A DNA stretch of 64,000 nucleotides from ENR-C587 sp942493235 (GTDB lineage Bacteria > Bacteroidota > Ignavibacteria > Kapaibacteriales > UBA2268): assembly GCA_942493235.1 (NCBI GenBank), contig OW818676.1, forward strand, positions 248,001-312,000. Reading direction: 5' to 3'. Under the pieces are notes generated by a model. The model made no database searches and was not told the DNA's origin. It saw only the letters and a program-made list of their open reading frames with translations. The position numbers were made by a program, and so were the translations under genes. Each line of letters starts with the position of its first letter. Within the stretch, counting starts at the first letter, position 1. This document shows, in pieces, positions 56,214 through 64,000 of the stretch.

Positions 56214-56250
56214 TTTCCCTCAATCACAATTATCTTTTAATTGAGGGAAA
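56214..56250. terminator. hairpin between convergent genes
   Basis: TTTCCCTCAAT (56214-56224) pairs perfectly with ATTGAGGGAAA (56240-56250). It is 76 bp past the stop of the minus-strand repeat protein. No strong T run, so a weak terminator at best. Confidence 0.5.
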
Positions 56251-56325
56251 TAATCGGATTACAATTCATTTTATATTTAAGCCAATATTTTCAATTATGA
56301 CTTGAATATTTCTCAATTAATAAAT

Positions 56326-59118
56326 TTATCTTATTATACACAAATTAGAAATTTGTATTTGTGCCCCTTGTCTGAAGACTAATTGGTAAGTTCCTGAAAT
56401 AATTTTAGATACATCGAAGCTTAATTCATGAGTTCCCAATTCAAGACTTTGATTATACAATTCTGTTACTAATGAGCCTTCTAAATTATATAATTCTATG
56501 CTTATGTTGCCATATTCGGATATATCCACACAAGTGGAAATTGAATTTGATGCCGGATTCGGATAAATAATCGGAGCATTTATTTGACTATTATTTGGTG
56601 AATCTACTGCTAAAGTACCATCATAATTGCCAATATATACTTTCCCCGGTGCTAAAGTTGGGGTAAACATAACATAGTAGTGTTCATTGAAATCATCGGT
56701 TACAACATGTTGTAAATTACTATTACGAACATGTCCCAAAATGCTGTTACTTGAATCTATATAACCACATATCCCACTTGAGCCACTTCCCCATGTTACA
56801 GCACCAACGTAAGTTGCGTTTTGAATACTCCAATGTGGACTTTCAATTATGTAGTTATTGTTCTTCAAATAAGTAATATTTTTCCCATTAGCGAACAAAC
56901 TAGGTTCGCCAATTAGACTATTTGAACTACTTATCTTGCCTTTTACTCCCGATATGCCATTGCCCCATGTTACGACACCAAAATTGTATTTATAGCTACT
57001 AACGATAATATAATTACCGTTAGTTAAGGCTTTAACTGTCTCAATATAATCAGTTCCACTACTACCTACTAAACTCATTGACTCGCCTACAGTTCCAATA
57101 GTACCGCAAGCTCCGTCACCCCATGTTACAGCACCTACATCATATAAAATACCATTGATATCTTTAAAGTAACAGCCACCATTAACAACATAGTTACCGT
57201 TATTTAGTGCTATAACTTCCACATTTCCCATCGGATTAGCGGTAGTACCTAACAAGCTATTAGTAGCATTTATATTACCTTTAAGCCCGATAGTGCCATC
57301 TGCCCATGTTACTGCTCCAATTTCCTGGTTTGTTCCAATTGTCCATTTAGAGCTATTTACTACATAGTTTCCATTTGTCAGTGCAACAACTCCAAAATGA
57401 CCACCGATTAAGTTACTATCGGAATTTCCGACCAAACTGTTAGAATAATTAATAGTTCCCGTAATCCCTTTAGTACCATCTGCCCAAGTTACTGCTCCGG
57501 CGTTTGGTATTCCTCCATTATCCCAAATAGGACTGCATACTACATAATTCCCATTACTAAGTGCAGTTACTCCGCCCAGACCAACATTATCATATTTTTT
57601 AGTACCTATTAAACTATTAGTATTATTTATTTCACCGGTGATTCCTTTTGTACCGTCGCACCAGGTAACAGCTCCAATATTAACAACCCCATTATTATCC
57701 CAATATGGATTGCTCACTATATAGTTACCATTTGTTAGCTTATCGACACCTTTACGACCAATTAGATCTTCTGAAGATTTACCAACTAAACTATTATCAA
57801 TACTTACAGGTCCGGTAATTCCTTTAGTACAATCTGCCCAAGTTACTGCTCCGGCATCATGTGCTCCTTCATTATCCCAATATGGACTACAAACAACATA
57901 ATTCCCATTACTAAGTTCTGTTATTATCCGGTAATAAGATAGACCTACTTGGTTATCGGTAGTAGTTCCGACTAAACTGTTAGATATGTTTATTTCTCCT
58001 ACTATTCCTTTAGTGCCTTCTACCCAAGTTACTGCTCCGGCATTAGTGGCAGTGCCGTTAGTCCAAGAAGGACTGCATACTAAGAAATTCCCATTACTTA
58101 TTGGTGTGATTTTTAAACCTATGGAATCATAAGAAATAGAACCAACTAAACTGTTAGTATTATTTATTTCTCCTGATATTCCCTTTGTACCGTCGCACCA
58201 CGTAACTGCTCCGGCATTAATGGCAGTGCCGTTAGTCCAAGAAGGACTGCTAATTACATAATTACCGTTACTCAGTTCATATACTCCTTGGTTACCTACC
58301 TTGTCATAGGCAGTTACCCCAATTAAACTGTTAGTATTGTTTATTTCTCCTGATATTCCCTTTGTACCGTCGCCCCAGGTAACAGCACCGGCATTAGTAA
58401 CAGAACCATTGTCCCATTGAGTATTGATAACTACGTAGTTCCCATTGTTTAGAGCCGTTACTTTCCCAGAGCCGACACTGTCGCTTGATGCCGTACCAAC
58501 TAAACTATTAGTTTTGCTAATTTCTCCCATTACGCCACAAGTACCGTCACCCCAAGTAATAGCACCTGCATTAACAAATGAGCCATTATCCCATTGAGTA
58601 CTACAAACAACATAATTACCATTACTTAATGCTATTATTTTTAATTTCAAAGAATATTCACTCATATCAAAATATTGACCAATATAGTCTTCAGTATGAG
58701 AGCCTATTAAACTGTTGTCTATACTTACAACCCCACTAACCCCTTCATTACCATTTCCCCAAGTAACTGCTCCTACATATTTTACTGAGCCATTACTCCA
58801 TAAAGGACTGCAAACAACATAATTGCCGTTATATAAAGCTATAGCACCGCAATAACCAACCTCGTCATCTTTTGAAGTACCATATAAGGCACTAATTAAT
58901 TCTCTTGATTTCCCATTAAATAAATAGACTGCACCGCAATTTTCTACTCCATTAATATCAGCTCGCGGTGATGTGATAACAACATTACCGGTACTTAATG
59001 GTAATACATGAGTACCGAAACCATTTCCATTTGATGGGTTGGGGTCAACAAATTCATCATAAGAAAATAAATTACCACAAATAATAAATATTAGTAAAAT
59101 AAATAGATACTTTTTCAT
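56326..59118 (-). CDS. secreted repeat protein with T9SS sorting domain
   Basis: A 930-residue protein with signal peptide 1-19 (FILLIFIICGNLFS). The body has twelve copies of a 55-65-residue unit with the pattern LSNGNYVVCSPxWDNG, NAGAVTWxDGTKGIxGEIN and NTNSLVGxxxxDxVG, in the manner of FG-GAP/DUF5650-like beta-propeller repeats. Residues about 855-930 contain IIYPNPASNSIST and later LYNLEGSLVTEL, GTYQLVF, the T9SS type A sorting domain. It is predicted at or beyond the outer membrane. The repeats are nearly identical in places, including at DNA level, so copy number could change by recombination. Ligand or role unknown. Confidence 0.88.
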   Translation of the reverse strand: MKKYLFILLIFIICGNLFSYDEFVDPNPSNGNGFGTHVLPLSTGNVVITSPRADINGVENCGAVYLFNGKSRELISALYGTSKDDEVGYCGAIALYNGNYVVCSPLWSNGSVKYVGAVTWGNGNEGVSGVVSIDNSLIGSHTEDYIGQYFDMSEYSLKLKIIALSNGNYVVCSTQWDNGSFVNAGAITWGDGTCGVMGEISKTNSLVGTASSDSVGSGKVTALNNGNYVVINTQWDNGSVTNAGAVTWGDGTKGISGEINNTNSLIGVTAYDKVGNQGVYELSNGNYVISSPSWTNGTAINAGAVTWCDGTKGISGEINNTNSLVGSISYDSIGLKITPISNGNFLVCSPSWTNGTATNAGAVTWVEGTKGIVGEINISNSLVGTTTDNQVGLSYYRIITELSNGNYVVCSPYWDNEGAHDAGAVTWADCTKGITGPVSIDNSLVGKSSEDLIGRKGVDKLTNGNYIVSNPYWDNNGVVNIGAVTWCDGTKGITGEINNTNSLIGTKKYDNVGLGGVTALSNGNYVVCSPIWDNGGIPNAGAVTWADGTKGITGTINYSNSLVGNSDSNLIGGHFGVVALTNGNYVVNSSKWTIGTNQEIGAVTWADGTIGLKGNINATNSLLGTTANPMGNVEVIALNNGNYVVNGGCYFKDINGILYDVGAVTWGDGACGTIGTVGESMSLVGSSGTDYIETVKALTNGNYIIVSSYKYNFGVVTWGNGISGVKGKISSSNSLIGEPSLFANGKNITYLKNNNYIIESPHWSIQNATYVGAVTWGSGSSGICGYIDSSNSILGHVRNSNLQHVVTDDFNEHYYVMFTPTLAPGKVYIGNYDGTLAVDSPNNSQINAPIIYPNPASNSISTCVDISEYGNISIELYNLEGSLVTELYNQSLELGTHELSFDVSKIISGTYQLVFRQGAQIQISNLCIIR

Positions 59119-59324
59119 ATTTAACTCTTATAAATTGAGAAAAACAAATTTCTAAAGAAGAACAAGTTGTAAAATAATAATATATTTTGATAATAACAAA
59201 CATTATTTATTGAATTTCATTATTCAGCATGGGTATTCAAGCAGTATAACTTCATTATCTATCTAAATGATAATTCAATCCAAAAAACTGCCATAGTGAA
59301 ATTATAATTGAAATAGTGCAATCA

Positions 59325-59670
59325 ATCAACCCCAGACTTCATTTTAGAGGTTTGAGGTTATGAATTGGGATATAGGAAATGGTACAAATAAATAATCAAT
59401 CAGCCCCACGCTTCAGCGTGGGGAAAGAAAAACAAACAATATCTCAAAGTATTATTACCGAATATCAGCCCCACGCTTCAGTGTGGGGAATGGTACTAAT
59501 TACTTGAATCCCCACGCTTCAGCGTGGGGTCGATTAGAGAAGAAGATAAAAACTGCGGAAATTTGCAGTAGAATAATAATATTTACACAGCCTCTTCGGC
59601 GTGGGGTTGAATGGAACAGGCAATAATATTTGTCGTCTTGTGATAGTTTTTTACTTAGCCTCTTTAGCGT
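59325..59670. repeat. cluster of CCCCACGCT hairpins and outer MITE ends
   Basis: Palindromes of the type ccccacgcttcagcgtgggg lie at 59404-59423, 59469-59488 (one mismatch) and 59510-59529. A right-type end tatttacacagcctcttcg runs at 59580-59598, and a decayed further end follows near 59650. No inner core is present. The gap 59119-60090 has no supported gene. Confidence 0.75.
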
Positions 59671-59907
59671 GGGATAGAAGTTCTCCGAGCAATCATAAAT
59701 AGTAATCATAAGCTGTAACAATCATAATTATCAAACAAATACAAAACAATCCATTGTTAAATGATAATATTTGATTATATTTGCATTGAATTATATACTG
59801 TTTTGTTGTTTCGGTGTATAATTAGCTTTATCAAAAAATACGTGCAATTACGTAGATTTATTAGTATTAAGTGTAAAAAAGCAGTAAATATATTTTAAAT
59901 TCATACA

Positions 59908-59938
59908 TTTGAACTATCGTAGAAAATATCTATATTTG
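59908..59938 (+). promoter_or_regulatory. Bacteroidota-type promoter upstream of cysS
   Basis: TTTG (59908-59911), exactly 19 bases, then TATATTTG (59931-59938): a full match to TTTG-N19-TAnnTTTG. The start codon of cysS is 153 bp further, implying a long leader if this is the promoter used. Confidence 0.65.
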
Positions 59939-60090
59939 TATAAAATAAATAAGTAATTGCTTCGAATAGATAATTGTTATTCTGATGAGATAATTGTTAT
60001 TCTGAAAAAACAAAAATTGCTTTGAATAGATTAAAAGTGTTCGGAACTAATAAAAAGTGAAATTTTCTAACTAATTATAAATGTGGCTAT

Positions 60091-61557
60091 ATGTCTGTAA
60101 AATTATTTAATTCTTTATCAAAAAAAATAGAAGTTTTTACTCCTCTCAACGACAATGAAGTAAGAATGTATTCCTGCGGACCTACAGTATATAACTATGC
60201 TCATATAGGCAATATGAGAGCTTTCCTTTTTGCGGATTTATTGCAGAGGGTAGTCCGGAACCTTACTAATTGCAAAGTAAAGTGGGTAATGAACATTACA
60301 AACATTGATGATAAAACCATCAATTTCAGTAAGCCTGGCTCTAACGAATGGAAACCCGAAATGGGCGAACAAACCGATGACCCACTGCTAAATCTTTTGA
60401 AATTTACAAAATATTATGAAGATAATTTTTTCGAAGATTTATCAACTCTTGGCATTAATATAAAGCATTTCGCACATTTGCCAAGAGCTACAGACTATAT
60501 TCCTCACATGCAGAATCTTATTAATCGTATAGTCGAAAGAGGTTTAGCTTATGTATCAGAGGGTTCTATTTACTTCAATGTAGCCGAATGGCGTAAAATT
60601 GACGTTTACGGTAAATTGAAAAAAATTGATTTCGAAAATTTACAAACAAATACAAGGATTGACTCTGACCAATATGAGCGTGAGCAAGTAAGTGATTTCG
60701 TATTATGGAAAGCTCGCAAAGATGGCGAACCGTATTGGAATTTCAGAGTTAATGGATTGAACTATCCCGGTCGCCCTGGCTGGCATATTGAATGCTCGGC
60801 AATGGAATATGAATTACTTGGGCTACCATTCGACATTCATACCGGTGGCATTGATTTGCAATTCCCTCATCATGAAGATGAAATTGCACAGAGCAAAGCC
60901 GGATACGGGTTAGAGCCGACTCTATTTTGGTGCCATAATGAATTTTTAGAAGTTGAAGGCGAGAAAATGAGTAAGTCCAAAGGTAATTTCTTTACCGTTC
61001 GTGATTTACTGTTAAAAGGATTAAATCCATTAGACATAAGATATGCAATTTTTTCTGCTCATTATGCTTCAATATTTAATTTTACTTTTGACGGTATTAA
61101 AGCCGCTTCAAAAGCGAGACACAGAATTCAAGATTTCATCTATGATATATTTGATGATATGCTTATCGGTACTCAGAAAGCAGATGTGGATAAATTCAAA
61201 TTAGATGTATTCACTCATCTGTTGACTGATCTTCATACTCCGAAAGCACTTGCGGAAATTTTTACATTTATTAACAACAACGACCCTAAAGAGTTTGATG
61301 AAAAAACCAAAGATAAATTAAAAGGATTCTTTAAAGAATTGAATTCAATATTTGAGGTTTGGACTTTAGAGCCAAGAAAGGAAATTAAGATCGAAATCCC
61401 TGAAGAAATTATCAGAATGGCAGAATTAAGATTACAAGCCAAAAAAGATAAGCAATTTGCAACTGCTGATTTACTTAGAGGCAAAATCGAAGATGAAGGC
61501 TATGCCATTAAAGATGCAAAAGATTCTTACGAAATTACCAAAATAGACATTGTGTAA
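60091..61557 (+). CDS. cysS: cysteinyl-tRNA synthetase
   Basis: A class I synthetase that charges tRNA-Cys. The 488-residue protein has zinc-ligand Cys in YSCGPTVYNYAHIGNMRAFL (about 28-47) that also holds the HIGH-type HIGN, then WVMNITNIDDKTI, WHIECSAMEYELLG (about 231-244), the HHEDEIAQS zinc region and KMSKS in EVEGEKMSKSKGNFFTVRD (about 288-306). An insertion after INFSKPGSNEWKPEMGEQTD is longer than in E. coli. The C-terminal anticodon-binding helices are present. It leads a run of three plus-strand genes. Confidence 0.97.
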   Translation: MSVKLFNSLSKKIEVFTPLNDNEVRMYSCGPTVYNYAHIGNMRAFLFADLLQRVVRNLTNCKVKWVMNITNIDDKTINFSKPGSNEWKPEMGEQTDDPLLNLLKFTKYYEDNFFEDLSTLGINIKHFAHLPRATDYIPHMQNLINRIVERGLAYVSEGSIYFNVAEWRKIDVYGKLKKIDFENLQTNTRIDSDQYEREQVSDFVLWKARKDGEPYWNFRVNGLNYPGRPGWHIECSAMEYELLGLPFDIHTGGIDLQFPHHEDEIAQSKAGYGLEPTLFWCHNEFLEVEGEKMSKSKGNFFTVRDLLLKGLNPLDIRYAIFSAHYASIFNFTFDGIKAASKARHRIQDFIYDIFDDMLIGTQKADVDKFKLDVFTHLLTDLHTPKALAEIFTFINNNDPKEFDEKTKDKLKGFFKELNSIFEVWTLEPRKEIKIEIPEEIIRMAELRLQAKKDKQFATADLLRGKIEDEGYAIKDAKDSYEITKIDIV

Positions 61558-61575
61558 TTAAAGCTAAAAACTGAA

Positions 61576-62562
61576 ATGCAAGAGTTACAATTATCAAAAC
61601 TAAACTACTTAGTTATCGGTGCCGGTAAGGTTGGGCTTTCAATTTCGGAAAAGTTAAAATCTATGGGTATAAATCTTAGGATTTATGCCCATAATAGTAA
61701 TCTATATAAAAGTAATCAATGTAATATTAATCGATATAATAATAATCCGCAAAATATTAATTTCAATCAGACTAATCATAATAGTATTAATCCCATAGAT
61801 TTGCCTATATCTCAGAATATTATCAATAACAACGATTTTATTTTTGATTTGTCTCCGGATACTTACTTACCTGATTTTATAATTATATCAGTACCGGATA
61901 AAAATATCAGCTCTGTTTCGTTGGAATTATCTGAGAATTATAATAAATTATTAAAGTCGGTTCCTATTATCCATACTTCAGGAATTTATCCGTCCGATTT
62001 ACTAAATGAATGCAAAAATTGCGGTGCGATTACCGCTTCGGTCCACCCCTATCAGACTTTCTATAGCCCTTCTTTGGATTTACTAAGCGGTATAGGTTGG
62101 GGAATAGAGTCAGAATTTGACAAGAATATATTTATTGAATTCGTTAAAATGCTCGGAGGTAATTATCACATACTCAAGTCAAAAGAAGAGAAAATCAAAT
62201 ATCATTTATCTGCGGTAATGTCTTCTAATTTCCTTAATTCGCTTTTATCATCTGTGATTAGTTCACTGAAAAATATTGGCTTGAGCTTCGATGATTTTGC
62301 CTTGCCAATTATTGAACAGACTTTGAGAAATTCTATTAACTCTTACCATTTAAACAGTAATCGTATGCCTCTGACCGGACCTATTGCTCGCGGTGATATT
62401 GAATCAATCAAGCTACATCTCTCTGCAATTACCGATAGCCCTGAAATTTTAATTCAATATGTATATCATTGCCTTGCTACTTTAGAAATTGCTAAAAATC
62501 AAAATATAATTGACGAAAATGTATATTTAGAAATTAAAAAAGTACTACATAATTATTTATGA
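61576..62562 (+). CDS. Rossmann-fold DUF2520 protein (ProC/NADP-oxidoreductase-like)
   Basis: A 328-residue protein with an N-terminal dinucleotide motif LNYLVIGAGKVGLSISEKLK (9-28). DFIIISVPDKNISSVSLEL follows, as in NADP-dependent reductases, then HTSGIYPSDLL and SVHPYQTFYSPSLDLLSGIG at about 160-179. The DUF2520 helical C-terminus has HLSAVMSSNFLNSLLSSVIS and RMPLTGPIARGDIESIKLHL. Residues about 45-85 are an Asn-rich insertion (NRYNNNPQNINFNQTNHNSI) atypical for the fold. The enzyme's substrate is unknown. Its stop overlaps the queG start by four bases. Confidence 0.85.
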   Translation: MQELQLSKLNYLVIGAGKVGLSISEKLKSMGINLRIYAHNSNLYKSNQCNINRYNNNPQNINFNQTNHNSINPIDLPISQNIINNNDFIFDLSPDTYLPDFIIISVPDKNISSVSLELSENYNKLLKSVPIIHTSGIYPSDLLNECKNCGAITASVHPYQTFYSPSLDLLSGIGWGIESEFDKNIFIEFVKMLGGNYHILKSKEEKIKYHLSAVMSSNFLNSLLSSVISSLKNIGLSFDDFALPIIEQTLRNSINSYHLNSNRMPLTGPIARGDIESIKLHLSAITDSPEILIQYVYHCLATLEIAKNQNIIDENVYLEIKKVLHNYL

Positions 62563-63482
62563 ATACAGAACTAAAAAATAACATAATTGAAAAATCAGTA
62601 GAATTGGGATTTGTGAAAATCGGTTTCGCGAAACCGCGTTTACTTGAAGTAGAAACTGAATATATCAGATATGCAGCAGAAAAGGGATATTCGGCTGATA
62701 ATATGTATTTGCTTCGAAATATTGAATTATTGAAAAATCCCGAGTTATTAGTTCCCAACGCTAAAACTATTATTGTTGCGGCATATAATTACTATACCGA
62801 GCATAAACATAGTGAAAATAAATCGGCAGGCAAAATCTCTCGTTATGGGTGGGGAAATGACTATCACGATATTATCAAGCCAAAAATTGATTTGCTCGCA
62901 AATTATATAAAAGAAATCGCTCCTAATTCTAACTGCTTTACTTCGGCAGACGGAGGCAAAGTATTAGAGAAACGTTGGGCTGAATATGCCGGTATCGGCT
63001 GGCAGGGCAAGCACAGCATAATTATCAATAAAGATTATGGCTCATGGATATTTCTTACTGCAATAGTTACTGACTTGGAGCTGGCTATAGATAAACCTCA
63101 TAAGGACTTATGCGGTGAATGCCATTTATGCGTTGATAATTGCCCTACAAAAGCAATAATCGGCAAGGGGAAGATTGATGCCCGAAAATGTATTGCTTAC
63201 CTTACAATCGAAGATAAGAAGAAAGAATACAGTTTAAACAATGATGAAATTAATCATTTCATATACGGATGCGATATTTGCCAAAACGTATGCCCCTGGA
63301 ATAAAAATCCGATACCAACCAAAGACTCTAACTTTGAACCAAGATTCGGTCAGACGGAACTGTCTATTGAGCTTATTGAAAATATGAATGAAGAAGAATT
63401 CGAACTAAGATTTGACTCTACTCCTATTAAAAGAATAAAGCTCAACTCATTAAAACAGAATATTAAGTATCTATCGAAATAA
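62559..63482 (+). CDS. queG: epoxyqueuosine reductase
   Basis: Converts epoxyqueuosine to queuosine in tRNA, using cobalamin and two 4Fe-4S clusters. The 307-residue protein shows GFVKIGFAKP at the start, ISRYGWGNDYHDIIKPKIDL, then AEYAGIGWQGKHSIIINKDY (about 139-158). The cluster motifs are CGECHLCVDNCPTKAI and CDICQNVCPWN. Length fits family members that lack the C-terminal HEAT-repeat tail. The ATG overlaps the preceding stop (ATGA), so the pair is translationally coupled. Confidence 0.95.
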   Translation: MNTELKNNIIEKSVELGFVKIGFAKPRLLEVETEYIRYAAEKGYSADNMYLLRNIELLKNPELLVPNAKTIIVAAYNYYTEHKHSENKSAGKISRYGWGNDYHDIIKPKIDLLANYIKEIAPNSNCFTSADGGKVLEKRWAEYAGIGWQGKHSIIINKDYGSWIFLTAIVTDLELAIDKPHKDLCGECHLCVDNCPTKAIIGKGKIDARKCIAYLTIEDKKKEYSLNNDEINHFIYGCDICQNVCPWNKNPIPTKDSNFEPRFGQTELSIELIENMNEEEFELRFDSTPIKRIKLNSLKQNIKYLSK

Positions 63483-63521
63483 ATTGCCTTATTTCTTCCT
63501 ATCTTCTCCTTTGTATATATT

Positions 63522-63771
63522 AAGTCTGTTGCAAAACTAAATAATTTTCAATTTCCATTTGTTCAAGAGGTTGACTAAAATTTGTCATTCTGAACGAAGT
63601 GAAGAATCCAGACAAAGCTAAATGTTGATAATTCTGGATACTTCGTTACTCTCAGAATGACGATTTAGAAACATTATTACTTTTTTGACAACCTCTTGAT
63701 AAGCATTTAGAAGTTTGAAAGCTTTGAAAAATTGTCAGTAAATATATATTATGGACTTTTGCAATAGCCTT
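63522..63771. repeat. 250-bp MITE-like element, inverted copy of 41412-41662
   Basis: It runs from AAGTCTGTTGCAAAACT to TTTTGCAATAGCCTT in the orientation opposite to the copies at 12506 and 41412. The core (63582-63663) carries small changes such as gttactctcagaatgac. ATATT on the left and GTATT on the right are a near-match to a 5-bp duplication. It occupies most of the gap between queG and lon. Confidence 0.88.
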
Positions 63772-63865
63772 GTATTTCGTTGCAATTACAAGCAAATACA
63801 ATATTTATATTAAAGAACGTTATTTATATTCTAAAAAATTAGAGATTTAAATAATTGAGGATAAA

Positions 63866-64000
63866 ATGCGGGATAAAGATGATTTACTAAATGATATAGT
63901 GAAAAATGATTCGCGAAAATTAATTATACCTAAAACAATACCAATTATCCCAATTAGGGATATTATTATATTTCCCAATATGATTTTTCCCGTATTAATC
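63866..64000 (+). CDS. lon: Lon protease, N-terminal fragment (cut by window end)
   Basis: GAGG five bases before ATG 63866 starts a frame open to the window edge (45 codons). After MRDKDDLLNDIVKND it reads TIPIIPIRDIIIFPNMIFPV, which matches the LPVLPLRDVVVFPHMVIPL opening of the Lon substrate-binding domain. The ATPase and protease domains lie outside the window. A repeat element fills the region upstream. Confidence 0.85.
   Translation, partial: MRDKDDLLNDIVKNDSRKLIIPKTIPIIPIRDIIIFPNMIFPVLI

Noticed and set aside
59500..59721. 73-residue minus-strand ORF
   Set aside because: It runs through the CCCCACGCT palindromes (giving CVN, HAEAWG strings) and has no ribosome site.

Overview
The window is AT-rich DNA from a member of the Bacteroidota/Chlorobiota/Ignavibacteria-Kapabacteria radiation. 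Three independent lines suggest this. Three secreted proteins end in type IX secretion (T9SS) sorting domains. Several genes are preceded by the Bacteroidota promoter motif TAnnTTTG, twice with a TTTG box 19-20 bases upstream. A flagellar hook operon is present, which excludes most classical Bacteroidetes and favours the Ignavibacteria/Kapabacteria side. The lineage is an inference; no rRNA gene is present.

Layout. 1-6586: the 5' end of a membrane protein, then two minus-strand sensor histidine kinases (one with a c-type haem motif, one a very large multi-PAS kinase with a PocR-like domain). 7150-7890: a five-unit tandem array of about 148 bp, rich in hairpins. 8045-12223: hook operon fliK-flgD-TIGR02530-flgE. 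12886-12969: tRNA-Leu(CAG). 13088-18600: an RND efflux operon (adaptor, pump, outer-membrane channel). 19939-23242: two secreted proteins, the first beginning with 11 copies of an 8-bp repeat. 23422-27995: the translation block rplM-rpsI-rpsB-tsf-pyrH-frr. 28240-32103: a small exported protein, an ECF-type sigma factor, urocanase and a DUF971 protein. 32817-38824: a membrane glycosyltransferase-like protein, a methyltransferase-nuclease fusion, and DUF3108, LolA-like and alpha/beta-hydrolase genes. 38948-41089: metK and a sugar nucleotidyltransferase. 41814-51885: a small membrane protein, an MsbA-like ABC exporter, pdxH, a racemase-family protein, a TPR lipoprotein, an aspartokinase, an unknown gene and a Cys/Met PLP enzyme. 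52622-56051: dsrC, a NarI/DsrM-like cytochrome b and an HdrD/DsrK-like protein split by a frameshift. 56326-59118: a 930-residue repeat protein. 60091-64000: cysS, a DUF2520 protein, queG and the start of lon.

Almost every large intergenic gap is filled by non-coding repeats. They form nested MITE-like families. An inner element of about 135 bp contains a long hairpin (GTCATTCTGAGTG ... CGTTCAGAATGAC). It sits inside outer elements of at least two kinds, one with AAGGCTATTGCAAAA-type ends and 5-bp target duplications, the other with CCCCACGCT...GAGGCTGTGTAAAAAC-type ends. No transposase is present.

The items most worth a second look are: the methyltransferase-nuclease-beta-domain fusion; the dsrC/cytochrome b/HdrD cluster with its poly-C frameshift; the 8-bp contingency-type repeat at the start of a surface protein; a racemase-family protein lacking both catalytic cysteines; a gene-end duplication that creates a false start codon; the nested MITEs, including one interrupted by a 261-bp insertion; and a structured-looking leader upstream of flgE.
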